From NCBI RefSeq assembly GCF_022867885.1, contig NZ_JALIFP010000005.1:1-64000 (forward strand): a stretch of 64,000 nucleotides of DNA, given 5' to 3'. Both the position numbers and the translations under genes were made by a program. The notes below the pieces were generated by a model. It did no database searches. It was not told the DNA's origin and saw only the letters and a program-made list of their open reading frames with translations. Shown piece after piece: positions 55,951 to 64,000 of this stretch. Numbering within the stretch: the stretch's first letter is position 1; each line of letters opens with the position of its first letter. The DNA is from Lederbergia sp. NSJ-179 (GTDB taxonomy: Bacteria; Bacillota; Bacilli; Bacillales; Bacillaceae_C).

Positions 55951-56051
55951 TAAGAAAGAAATTTCTGGATCTAGCTCTAGCTCCTTGCCCAGAGAGACTC
56001 GCACGCGGCGAGTCCATCGGACATGTCGACAGTGTTGCTGCGCTTTTCTTA
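55951..56051 (-). repeat. Type A palindromic repeat, copy 6 (reverse orientation)
   Basis: Minus strand: starts TAAGAAAAGCGCAGCAACAC, with TAA serving as the yuxL-like stop, then GGAGCTAGAGCTAGATCC and ends CTTTCTTA. It sits between the stop and the terminator. Confidence 0.8.
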
Positions 56052-58034
56052 CAAATAATTTAAAAACCAGTCTCGAATGTATTCGAGACGATGGATACGA
56101 AAATCAGGTTTACCGCTCCGTGATAATTCGTGATTTGATTCTGGAAAACGAATAAACTTCACTTCTTTTCCTCGCTGCTTCAACGCAATAAATAATTGCT
56201 CTCCTTGTTCAATTGGACAGCGATAATCTTTTTCACTATGTAAAATTAAAAGAGGTGTCTTCACATTGTTTACATATTTCAATGGGGAATGCGCCCATAA
56301 TTTTTCTATATCACTCAAATCAGCCAGAATTTGCCACTTCGTAAAATAATAACCAATATCACTCACTCCACAGAAGCTGATCCAATTACATATCGACCTT
56401 TGCGTGATAGCCGCTTTAAAACGATCAGTATGCCCGACAATCCAATTGGTCATAAACCCACCATAGCTGCCGCCTGTGACACCAAGGCGTTCCTGATCGA
56501 TATAATCAAAAGAATCAAGCGCAAAATCTACAGTAGCCATCAAATCCTCATAATCTCCGCCACCATAATCTCCACGTACCGCATTGACAAATCTTTGCCC
56601 ATATCCATGACTTCCTCGTGGATTTGCATAAATGACCACAAACCCTTCCGCTGCAAGAGTTTGAAATTCATTGAAATACGTATTCCCATACATCGCATGG
56701 GGACCACCGTGAATCTCTAAAATAGCTGGATATTTCTTTCCTTCTTGATAACCGACTGGTTTCATAATCCAACCATGGACTTTCCAACCATCTTTCCCTT
56801 CCAACTCAATCGCCTCAGGCCGAGATAATTCTCTTGTCGCTAAAAACTTATCATTTACCGTTGTAAGCCGCTCTTTTTTCCCAGAGTGTAAATGGAGATG
56901 ATACAGATCACCCGGTTCAGTCGGGGTGCTTATGCAGACAACGGCTTGGCCATTTTTCGAATCAAGAGAAAATCCATATACATATTGATCATCATTAACC
57001 ACTGGATAGAGCTCACCAGAAATGTTTCCAAAGTAAATCATTGTATTCCCATGATCGGTCACTTGGAAATAAAAACTTTCGCTATCCTCTAGCCATTGGA
57101 CACTTGGGGGAACTACCCCCTGTAAAAAGTCACCAACAATAAAATCTCCCACTGGTGCGTCCAAACCATCCGACAGGCAAATTCTTGTATCCTCCATTAA
57201 ATCATACACCCATAATTTTGCTTGAGTCGCATTTTCATATTCACGTTCACTTCCTAGAAAGGTCAGATAACGACTATTAGGCGACCAGGATGTTTGATAA
57301 AACATCCCTGTTCCGGCCGTTAATTTTTTAGTTTGCTTGGTTGCGAATTCGAGTAAGTATATATCATTCGTGAATGAAAAATCGGTGTCCGCAGACAAAT
57401 CAGCTGTATACGCAATATATTTTCCATCAGGAGACCATGTACCCAAATTAAAATGGTGGAAACCGTTTGTCAATTGTTGAAGCTCATTTGTTTCCAGATT
57501 CAACAGGGCAATCTGTGAAAATTGATCAAGGTCAAGAAAACCGCCAGCATCTGATTTATATTTCATTTTTTCAACTTCTATTGGTCTTAATTCTTTCTCT
57601 TTTTCCTCTTCTTCAGGGCGATCAAGGATGCTTTCATCTTTCCCAATTTTCGTTGAGAAAGCTAATTTTTTCCCACAGGGTGACCAAACAGGGTTTGTGG
57701 CACCATTTTTACAAAAAGTGACCTGCTTCGCCTCCCCACCCTTTTTAGATAAAATGTAAATTTGCGATTTACCACTACGTGTAGAAACAAAAGCAAGCTT
57801 GCTTCCATCCGGTGACCAAACAGGTGAATGTGTTTTGTGCTCACCAAATGTCCATTGTACCGGCTCTTTTTCCTTTAAATCTATATAAAAAAGATTGGAA
57901 ACATAATCATCCTTATCTTTGTCTATATGTGTCTCAACATAGATCACTTCATCCCCACTAGGTGACAATCTTGGATCTGCTACCGATTTTAATTCATACA
58001 GATCAGTTGGCCTCATTCCTTTTTTCGCAGTCAT
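56049..58034 (-). CDS. yuxL: S9 family prolyl oligopeptidase/acylaminoacyl peptidase (YuxL-like)
   Basis: Encodes 661 aa. An N-terminal beta-propeller of WSPDGSKLAFVS-type repeats is followed by an alpha/beta hydrolase domain. The nucleophile is in GVTGGSYGGFMTNW, the Asp region in LILHSEKDYRCPIEQGEQ and the His in FPESNHELSRSG. It removes blocked N-terminal residues or cuts small peptides. No signal peptide. Gene ends exactly at the type A repeat boundary. Confidence 0.92.
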   Translation of the reverse strand: MTAKKGMRPTDLYELKSVADPRLSPSGDEVIYVETHIDKDKDDYVSNLFYIDLKEKEPVQWTFGEHKTHSPVWSPDGSKLAFVSTRSGKSQIYILSKKGGEAKQVTFCKNGATNPVWSPCGKKLAFSTKIGKDESILDRPEEEEKEKELRPIEVEKMKYKSDAGGFLDLDQFSQIALLNLETNELQQLTNGFHHFNLGTWSPDGKYIAYTADLSADTDFSFTNDIYLLEFATKQTKKLTAGTGMFYQTSWSPNSRYLTFLGSEREYENATQAKLWVYDLMEDTRICLSDGLDAPVGDFIVGDFLQGVVPPSVQWLEDSESFYFQVTDHGNTMIYFGNISGELYPVVNDDQYVYGFSLDSKNGQAVVCISTPTEPGDLYHLHLHSGKKERLTTVNDKFLATRELSRPEAIELEGKDGWKVHGWIMKPVGYQEGKKYPAILEIHGGPHAMYGNTYFNEFQTLAAEGFVVIYANPRGSHGYGQRFVNAVRGDYGGGDYEDLMATVDFALDSFDYIDQERLGVTGGSYGGFMTNWIVGHTDRFKAAITQRSICNWISFCGVSDIGYYFTKWQILADLSDIEKLWAHSPLKYVNNVKTPLLILHSEKDYRCPIEQGEQLFIALKQRGKEVKFIRFPESNHELSRSGKPDFRIHRLEYIRDWFLNYL

Positions 58035-58194
58035 CCTTATTCACTCCTCATTTTTTAAGCTCTGAATAAAAATTCGACATTCTCAGGTAGTTTCCCTTCC
58101 TATATTTTGCCATTATTTGTTACTTGTCAAATGATTCTTTTCTGTGTAAAATATACAAGAACACACGTTCTTTTAACGAAAGGGAGGATTTAGG

Positions 58195-58581
58195 ATGACG
58201 AGGATTCCACCAAATGATCTGGAGATGATCGAGCAGGCCATTTATTTGCCCATGTTGCTTACGGTATTACAACGTGATGTACAGTTTATAGAGAAAGCCC
58301 CTTTTAAGTTAAAAAACCCGTATATAAGACTAATTGAAAAAACAATGACAGATATCCAGAAGGATTTAGCAAAAGCGAAATATTATATGCAACAAAACAA
58401 AATCAAAGTGCAACGTTTAAAATCAGATGAGGCTTTTACGATGTATCTCTTTCTTTATAAAGGATATGAGGAACTTCATAATTATTTCAATCCTAGGTTA
58501 CGTACCAAAACAGAAGAATTAATGGAGCATTATATGCTGGAGAAAAGATTTCAATCACAAACAAGGAAGGAAAACGCTTAA
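58195..58581 (+). CDS. yhjD: YhjD family protein
   Basis: Encodes 128 aa, mostly helical (PPNDLEMIEQAIYLPMLLTV and IEKTMTDIQKDLAKAKYYMQ). The family occurs near comK in B. subtilis. GGGAGGATTTAGG precedes the ATG. No domain of known function. Confidence 0.8.
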   Translation: MTRIPPNDLEMIEQAIYLPMLLTVLQRDVQFIEKAPFKLKNPYIRLIEKTMTDIQKDLAKAKYYMQQNKIKVQRLKSDEAFTMYLFLYKGYEELHNYFNPRLRTKTEELMEHYMLEKRFQSQTRKENA

Positions 58582-58618
58582 ACGCTCCCTTCCGTTATTC
58601 TACAGGATCACTGCTTTT

Positions 58619-59170
58619 CTATTTATATGGTCTATAAAGTCGCTTGTTTTCCGTAACTTTCAGAATAAAAGCCTGCTTTAAATGATTGTACATTTCAATC
58701 CTGTCAAGGCTTTTTTGATATTCAATTCTCAGCGTAGCTGTCCGAGACATTTGGGAATGAAAGGAATTATTGGAAATAGGCAGCTCATATTTTTGATTAT
58801 TCTCAAACTCCACAATGGTCGTTGCAGCTTTCCCTTTTTGATAAGTAATTACTAGATCATGAGCAACCCAAATGCATTGTTCATGTAGTGGTGACTTTGT
58901 TGGGAAAAAGTAAATGGGTGTGTGTGATTCTAAGAGGATAGGTGCCTTGTGGGTAATATTGGTTAATTGTCTTGTGCCATTTCGACGTCCGTTATAATCG
59001 CAGCCGTAATACCCGCAATTTCGTTTAATAATATTCAATGGCTGTTCCATTGAAAAATACGTCTCTTCCCAATCAATAATTTCTGAAATAATTTGTCCTT
59101 CCCATGCCATTGGTCTGATCATCAGGGTAAATGGATTAATGATATATTCTTCTATTAGTTCTTTTTCCAT
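58619..59170 (-). CDS. comK: Competence transcription factor ComK
   Basis: Encodes 183 aa. Conserved ComK blocks are clear: GYYGCDYNGRRNGTRQLTNI with THKAPILL, then IYFFPT, CIWVAHD and ELPISNNSFHSQMSRTATLR. ComK is the master activator of DNA-uptake genes and binds paired AT boxes. Its degradation adaptor mecA is 32 kb away in this window. Upstream AT-rich tracts include AAAAATCCAAGATTTT, but spacing is 7 rather than 5, so a K-box is not certain. Confidence 0.93.
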   Translation of the reverse strand: MEKELIEEYIINPFTLMIRPMAWEGQIISEIIDWEETYFSMEQPLNIIKRNCGYYGCDYNGRRNGTRQLTNITHKAPILLESHTPIYFFPTKSPLHEQCIWVAHDLVITYQKGKAATTIVEFENNQKYELPISNNSFHSQMSRTATLRIEYQKSLDRIEMYNHLKQAFILKVTENKRLYRPYK

Positions 59171-59347
59171 GCTTTTCCTCCTCCATGCGGGATTTAACTC
59201 ACATCCCAGTATAGATCAAATGTCATAGTTTGTCAAAATAATCCAATAAGGAAAAATCCAAGATTTTACATCCGAAAATTCTTACTATTCATTGATTTTT
59301 ATTTCTTAATTCGTTATAATTAAAAAAAGTGTCAGAGGTGATCAGCA

Positions 59348-59575
59348 ATGGAAAAAAGAAAATCTTACCAAGAGCTGCTAAAAGAATATACGATGACACA
59401 GAACAAAAATAATACTCAAGAAATGCAATGGTATGTTGAATTCCTTTTAAATGACCTTTTGCAGCAAAGGCACGAACGAGAGCTTCGGGCAGCCATTGAT
59501 CAAGCGCTTGATCAGAATGATAGAAAAGCCTTCAAAAGGTTATCGAAAGAATTGAACGATCTTGTTGGATATTAA
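59348..59575 (+). CDS. IDEAL domain protein
   Basis: Encodes 75 aa. The C-terminal 35 residues (RELRAAIDQALDQNDRKAFK then RLSKELNDL) match the IDEAL domain, named for its I-D-E-A-L core, here IDQAL. The N-terminal half is a charged helix. The gene is divergent from comK and has its own terminator. IDEAL proteins include regulators and adaptors; partner unknown here. Confidence 0.82.
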   Translation: MEKRKSYQELLKEYTMTQNKNNTQEMQWYVEFLLNDLLQQRHERELRAAIDQALDQNDRKAFKRLSKELNDLVGY

Positions 59576-59576
59576 C

Positions 59577-59600
59577 TCCCCTTTTAAAGGGGATTTTTTT
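59577..59600 (+). terminator. Rho-independent terminator of the IDEAL gene
   Basis: TCCCC pairs with GGGGA around TTTTAAA, then seven Ts. Confidence 0.85.
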
Positions 59601-59609
59601 GTTTAAGAA

Positions 59610-59632
59610 CAAAAGCGCAAGCCAAAAATTTT
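59610..59632 (+). repeat. Fragment of a type A repeat
   Basis: ACAAAAGCGCAAGCC keeps only the 5' end of the repeat. Confidence 0.35.
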
Positions 59633-59649
59633 ATGGTTTCCTAAAGCAT

Positions 59650-59686
59650 AAAAAATCCTCCTTATTTTGCAAAGAGGATCTTTTTT
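59650..59686. terminator. Terminator of the M48 peptidase gene
   Basis: GATCCTC pairs with GAGGATT on the minus strand, with T and A runs on both sides. Confidence 0.85.
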
Positions 59687-59693
59687 GGACTGT

Positions 59694-60962
59694 TTATTCG
59701 TTTTTCAGATCATAGTCTTCAATCTTTTTAATCCGTTCTAGCATGGTCGGATGTCCATAACGGAATATTTTCACCAGATACGGAGGATTTACTTGGCTCA
59801 GTCCTGCTTTCGTCAGACTTTGGAAGGACTTGATCCCTGCCTCTTTATCCTTTGTCATTTCAATCGCGTATGTGTCTGCCCTCGACTCCTGATACCGTGA
59901 TACCATATTCGTAAGCGGACTCGCTGCAAATAAAAGCACAGAGGTAATCAACAGAAAAGCTGGTAATGAACTGAGATTGCTCATTTTCTCCACTTTCCAA
60001 TCCTTTGATTGTTTCGCAGTCCAGCGCTCCATAATCTTAGCTGTCAACCAAAGTCCTACCAAGGATAATAAGATATAACCGGCCATTCCGATGTAAATAT
60101 GCTTTTCAACATAATGCCCCATTTCATGAGCCATGATAAATAATATCTCTTCATCACTCAACCGTTCTAATGTGGTATCCCATAGAACAATCCGAGAATT
60201 CGCCCCTATCCCTGTTACATATGCATTCAATGAATTTGTTTTCGTCGACATATCCACTTCATATACATGTTCAGCCGGGATATTCGCTTGATCCGCCATG
60301 GCCAAAATTTTGGCTTCAAGTTCTTTATCCTTCAATGGATAAAAATCATTGTATAGTGGATCAATGAGGACTGGTTGAACAAACATCATGAAAATTGAAA
60401 AGGGGATCATTAGTCCCCAAGCGGCAAGCCACCAGCGCTTTGGAAATTTTCTGATCAAAAAATATAAGACTGTAATGACAACAAACATCGTCCCATAATT
60501 CACCCAAAAATCAATCAGATTATCTTTCATCCAACTAGAAAAAGTTTGCGTGGATATATGGTAGGATTTCGAAATGGTAAAGGATAAATAACTTAATGGG
60601 AACATGATTATAAACGAAACCAAGGACAGCCAAAACAAATAAACAGCCGATCGAATAATGAAAAATTTAGAGGTATGGTTTGCCCATCGCTCAAATGTAG
60701 CCGATACCCCAAAAATCAAAATGAGAAAATAAAAAAGCCATTCATAAGGTGTTGCTAAAAAAAATAAGAAGTTGCGAATTCTAGAATAATCTTCGCTTAA
60801 CATTAATTCTCGATCATTTAAAAAGGTTGCTGGGTCAACTACTGTTCCACGAAGTGCCTCCGGAATCGAAGAGTTCGCGAAAAAAAATAAATAGGCATAC
60901 ATCGCCACTCCGAATAAGAGATACAAAACAATGGCACGGAAAGCCCATTTTCGAATCATCAT
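59694..60962 (-). CDS. yhfN: M48 family membrane metallopeptidase (YhfN-like)
   Basis: Encodes 422 aa from ATG 60962, after AGGGGGG. About six membrane helices, an M48 zinc motif MAHEMGHYVEKHIY near residue 285, and downstream ESRADTYAIEMT giving the third ligand Glu. Related to CAAX-type Ste24/YhfN peptidases. It probably cleaves membrane-associated peptides. Confidence 0.92.
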   Translation of the reverse strand: MMIRKWAFRAIVLYLLFGVAMYAYLFFFANSSIPEALRGTVVDPATFLNDRELMLSEDYSRIRNFLFFLATPYEWLFYFLILIFGVSATFERWANHTSKFFIIRSAVYLFWLSLVSFIIMFPLSYLSFTISKSYHISTQTFSSWMKDNLIDFWVNYGTMFVVITVLYFLIRKFPKRWWLAAWGLMIPFSIFMMFVQPVLIDPLYNDFYPLKDKELEAKILAMADQANIPAEHVYEVDMSTKTNSLNAYVTGIGANSRIVLWDTTLERLSDEEILFIMAHEMGHYVEKHIYIGMAGYILLSLVGLWLTAKIMERWTAKQSKDWKVEKMSNLSSLPAFLLITSVLLFAASPLTNMVSRYQESRADTYAIEMTKDKEAGIKSFQSLTKAGLSQVNPPYLVKIFRYGHPTMLERIKKIEDYDLKNE

Positions 60963-61133
60963 CTTTCCCCCCTTGTCCATCTCTTATTATATGTAGAATT
61001 TTTTTCTTCATTTAGAACTATGCGACTTTTTTTACGGGTATTTCGTATATATTTTTTCTCTAGAGAAAATAAGCAGATAAACTAAGAATCACAATCCTGC
61101 CCCATACAACTGCCAGCACCTTTGCTCCAAGGA

Positions 61134-61961
61134 TTATTTAACACCTGTATACGTAAATGCTCGAATGATATGGCGCTGGGCAAAGAAGAAGATAATTAGA
61201 ATAGGAATAACGAGTATGACGTTTCCCGCCATTAATATATTCCATGCAACCCCGCCATCGACTTGGCGCAATTGCGCAATTCCAACTGGAAGCGTGCGTG
61301 CAGTCTCTGTCGTCGTCATAACGAGCGGCCAGAAATAATCATTCCAATGTGTAATAAAATTAAAAAGTCCAAGTGTAATCAACGTTGGTTTGGCCATCGG
61401 TACCATAATTCTCAACATAATTTTGAACTCCGGCGTATGATCTAGCCGGGCGGCCTCTAGCAATTCTTCAGGAACCTGCTTAAATGTCTGCCTTAACATA
61501 AAGATGCCAAAAGCACTGGTAGCAAAAGGTAGAATCAGTCCCCATAATGTATCGAGAATGCCTAAGTTACTTAAATTTAAAAATACTGGTAGAAAAATAA
61601 GCTGAGCAGGGATCATCATTGTCACCATAACGATACTAAACAAGACACCTTTGAAACGAAATTCATATCTTGCAAACGCATATGCAGCGGGAATGACTGT
61701 AATGAATTGGAGAATTAAAATCCCGACAGATACTGCTATGCTATTGATAAAATATTGAAGAAATGGACCTGAGTTCCAAGCATCGGTAAAGTTTTCCCAT
61801 ATTAGTTGATTTGGAATCCATTTCGGGGGAAAAACCATCGTCTCTCCAAGCGTTTTTAAACTTGTAGAAACCATCCAGACAAACGGCATAGCAAAGATAG
61901 CTATGACCATTAGTAAGCAGATTATATTCCATATTTTAACAGGCATGGACATTTTCAACAT
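61134..61961 (-). CDS. Carbohydrate ABC transporter permease (MalG/UgpE-type)
   Basis: Encodes 275 aa from ATG 61961, 6 bases after AAGGAG; ATG 61967 overlaps the site. Six membrane helices; EAA loop EELLEAARLDHTPEFKIMLR then IMVPM. Partner of the permease encoded upstream. The solute class (sugar or glycerol-3-phosphate) is not resolvable. Confidence 0.9.
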   Translation of the reverse strand: MLKMSMPVKIWNIICLLMVIAIFAMPFVWMVSTSLKTLGETMVFPPKWIPNQLIWENFTDAWNSGPFLQYFINSIAVSVGILILQFITVIPAAYAFARYEFRFKGVLFSIVMVTMMIPAQLIFLPVFLNLSNLGILDTLWGLILPFATSAFGIFMLRQTFKQVPEELLEAARLDHTPEFKIMLRIMVPMAKPTLITLGLFNFITHWNDYFWPLVMTTTETARTLPVGIAQLRQVDGGVAWNILMAGNVILVIPILIIFFFAQRHIIRAFTYTGVK

Positions 61962-61978
61962 AGGCATCTCCTTCTATT

Positions 61979-62848
61979 TTATTGATAATGAACTCTTTTC
62001 CCTAACACTTTAAAATATATTAACGTTAATACACTTAAAATAAGTAGCAAAATAACACCAGCTGCTGACGCATAGCCAATTTTAAAGAAAGCAAAGCCAT
62101 TTTCATATATGTAATAAACAAGTGTATTCGTGGAATTTAGTGGTCCTCCCTTTGTAATGATGCTTATCGTTTCAAATACTTTAATGGAATCCAGAACCCC
62201 GATAATCGTTAAAAAAAATAAACTTGGCGACAGCATAGGCATGGTAATTTTGATAAATCTTTTCCATTTCGGCGTTTGGTCCAAGGCTGCCGCTTCATAT
62301 AAATGTTTTGGTATACTTTGCAATCCTGCAATAATGATCAACGTATAATAGCCGATATTTTTCCAAATCGCGATCATAATCAGTGATGCCAAAGCCGTGT
62401 CTGGATTAGTTAACCAAGGGATCTTCCCAATCCCAAACAAACTCAAAAACCAGTTTAATAATCCATAGTCGGCATCCATAATCCACATCCAGAGCATCGC
62501 AATCGAAACAAGAGAGATGATATGTGGGGTAAAAACCGCTCCTTGTGCAAAACGGTACATCCTCCCTTGCTTGTTCAACCATATGGATAGGAGAAGAGCC
62601 ATACTAATGGAAAATAGCACTGTGAAGAACGTATAAACGAACGTATTTCTGATAACCTGTAAAAACATTGGATCAGCTAACAATGCCTTAAAATTCTTCA
62701 GGCCAACAAATGTTTTATCCGGACTAATAAAATTCCAATCATGAAAGCTCAAATAAAACATATACACAATCGGTTGAATAAAAAACACAAGAAAAACAAG
62801 GAAGGTTGGAGCAATAAAAAGATATGGGCGCCACTTACCTGAATTCAT
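61979..62848 (-). CDS. Carbohydrate ABC transporter permease (MalF/UgpA-type)
   Basis: Encodes 289 aa with six membrane helices. EAA loop HLYEAAALDQTPKWKRFIKI followed by TMPML. Its ATG overlaps the TGA of the ATPase gene (ATGA), showing tight coupling. Forms a heterodimer with the downstream permease. Confidence 0.9.
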   Translation of the reverse strand: MNSGKWRPYLFIAPTFLVFLVFFIQPIVYMFYLSFHDWNFISPDKTFVGLKNFKALLADPMFLQVIRNTFVYTFFTVLFSISMALLLSIWLNKQGRMYRFAQGAVFTPHIISLVSIAMLWMWIMDADYGLLNWFLSLFGIGKIPWLTNPDTALASLIMIAIWKNIGYYTLIIIAGLQSIPKHLYEAAALDQTPKWKRFIKITMPMLSPSLFFLTIIGVLDSIKVFETISIITKGGPLNSTNTLVYYIYENGFAFFKIGYASAAGVILLLILSVLTLIYFKVLGKRVHYQ

Positions 62849-63936
62849 AGGAGGACTCCTCCTTTTACCACTTCACCCAACCTTTCAAAAGGAAGCTTTT
62901 TTAAGTAAATACGGTTCCCTCGTTCATCAAAGTAGTACAATTTCTCCGCTGGAATGGTGACATGCACTTTCTCCGTATCTATTAATGGGGGAAGGTAGCT
63001 TTTCACTTGAAATTGCCCCACTTCACTATTCAATAAATATAAGGTTTCAGAGCCAAGGGTTTCCATTGTCATCACGTTACAAGAGAGATGGAGTCCAAAT
63101 GTTGACAGATCCGTCATTTGAATTTTTGCATGTTCTGGACGGAAGCCAACATAAAAAATATTCTTATCGATTATTTTTCCGAGTTTTCCTTCTACCATTG
63201 CAATCGGTAGAACGTTCATCGCTGGTGTACCAATAAATTTCGCAACGAACTGATTCGCTGGATTATGATACACTTCCATTGGTGCAGCTTGCTGCATCAT
63301 TTGTCCTTTATTTAAAATAACAATTTCATCCCCCATGGACATGGCTTCCATTTGATCATGAGTAACATAAATAAATGTCGTTCCTAATCGTTTGTGTAAT
63401 TGTATTAACTCCGTCCGCATCTGTCCCCGTAACTTAGCATCTAAATTGGATAAAGGCTCATCAAAAATAAATACATTTGGCTTTTTCACCATCGCCCGTG
63501 CTAAAGCAACACGTTGACGTTGACCACCCGATAAGTTTTGCGGTTTCTTATCCAAATAATCCGTAAGGTCCACCGTCTCCGCAATTTCCTCTACCATCTT
63601 CTTTCGTTCAGCTTTTGGTATTTTCATATTTTCCAAACCAAATTCAATATTTCCACGTACCGTCATGGTTGGGTACAATGCATAGTTTTGAAAAACCATG
63701 GAGACTCCTCTTTTACCGGGTGCCACATCATTAACAAGCTGATTGCCGATCCAAACTTCACCATCTGTTACTTCCTCAAGTCCAGCAATGATTCTTAATG
63801 TCGTTGATTTTCCACAACCAGATGGACCAACTAAAACGGTAAAAGAACCGTCTTGAATTTCCAAGTTCATATTTTCAATTACCTTGTTATGATCCCCATA
63901 CGCTTTGGATACGTTTTTCAATTGTATTTTAGCCAT
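62845..63936 (-). CDS. Carbohydrate ABC transporter ATP-binding protein (UgpC/MsmX-type)
   Basis: Encodes 363 aa from ATG 63936, following AAGGAG. Walker A GPSGCGKST near residue 39, LSGGQRQRVALARAM signature, Walker B IFDEPLSNLDAKL, and a C-terminal TOBE-like regulatory domain (about 235-363). Members of this family often serve several sugar importers. No binding protein is encoded next to it inside the window. Confidence 0.92.
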   Translation of the reverse strand: MAKIQLKNVSKAYGDHNKVIENMNLEIQDGSFTVLVGPSGCGKSTTLRIIAGLEEVTDGEVWIGNQLVNDVAPGKRGVSMVFQNYALYPTMTVRGNIEFGLENMKIPKAERKKMVEEIAETVDLTDYLDKKPQNLSGGQRQRVALARAMVKKPNVFIFDEPLSNLDAKLRGQMRTELIQLHKRLGTTFIYVTHDQMEAMSMGDEIVILNKGQMMQQAAPMEVYHNPANQFVAKFIGTPAMNVLPIAMVEGKLGKIIDKNIFYVGFRPEHAKIQMTDLSTFGLHLSCNVMTMETLGSETLYLLNSEVGQFQVKSYLPPLIDTEKVHVTIPAEKLYYFDERGNRIYLKKLPFERLGEVVKGGVLL

Positions 63937-63964
63937 GATCAAACTCCTTAGCTTAAAAATTTAT

Positions 63965-64000
63965 CTCGAATGAACTCACAGTAAGACCCCTCTGAATGAA
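63965..64000 (-). repeat. Type B repeat running off the right edge
   Basis: Resembles the other type B copies, with CAGTAAGACCCCTCTGAATG in place of CAGTAAGACCCCCACTTTGA. Truncated by the window end. Confidence 0.6.

Noticed and set aside
59200-59320. ComK binding site (K-box) upstream of comK
   Set aside because: AAAA and TTTT tracts are present but spacing is 7 rather than 5 and the second box is unclear.

Overview
The window is chromosomal DNA of an endospore-forming, low-GC Bacillota. Gene content and order point to Bacillaceae, and most of it can be read as rearranged blocks of the Bacillus subtilis yjc, yja/yjb, yis/gerP/add and yhj/comK neighbourhoods. The genus cannot be fixed from what is visible. 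There is no rRNA, tRNA, CRISPR array or complete insertion sequence.

Layout. 1-118 is the 3' end of a group II intron. 322-1243 holds two overlapping genes of unknown function. 1608-4580 is a glnQHMP-type amino-acid ABC operon. 4737-11484 is a yjcH-yjcG-yjcF / spoVIF / yjcZ / compact spoVA (lipoprotein-AC-AD-AEb) / DUF1360 / CotY-CotZ sporulation block. 11522-36477 is the yjb/yja block: cotO, fabI, a Kef-type antiporter, mgtE, prpE, an RluD-type synthase, nadK, relQ, a CYTH protein, a lytic transglycosylase, a truncated haemoglobin, spxH, pepF, coiA, mecA, spx, a DUF4015 protein, trpS, yjbA, a DUF2268 protein, fabF, fabH, a yjaV-like gene and yjzD. 36725-41965 carries clpB, a DUF59 protein, a DegV protein, a DUF3941 protein and yajQ. 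42114-47308 carries a degenerate GH13 membrane protein, yisL, a DUF418 protein and gerPABCDEF. 47775-55794 has addA, addB and a TVP38-type protein. 56049-60962 has an S9 peptidase (yuxL-like), yhjD, comK, an IDEAL-domain gene and an M48 protease (yhfN-like). 61134-63936 is a sugar-type ABC transporter without its binding protein in view.

How the parts fit. Three programmes are over-represented. Sporulation and germination: spoVA, spoVIF, YjcZ, CotY/Z, CotO and gerP, the last behind a very good sigma-K-type promoter. Competence and proteolytic control: ComK, its adaptor MecA, Spx with its adaptor SpxH, CoiA and the AddAB recombination nuclease. Type II fatty-acid synthesis: fabI and fabH-fabF, each promoter carrying a FapR-type operator.

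The least expected material is non-coding or degenerate. A family of 100-220 bp modular palindromic repeats with TAAGAAA ends supplies the stop codon of three unrelated genes. A second repeat family also abuts gene ends. A 145-bp MITE-like element lies between mgtE and the antiporter. A roughly 50-bp leader module occurs upstream of both spoVIF and addB. A GH13 amylase-like protein has lost every catalytic residue. Several short genes under 60 codons (YjcZ, DUF3941, a 58-aa membrane protein, a 34-aa basic protein) are annotated here from direct reading.
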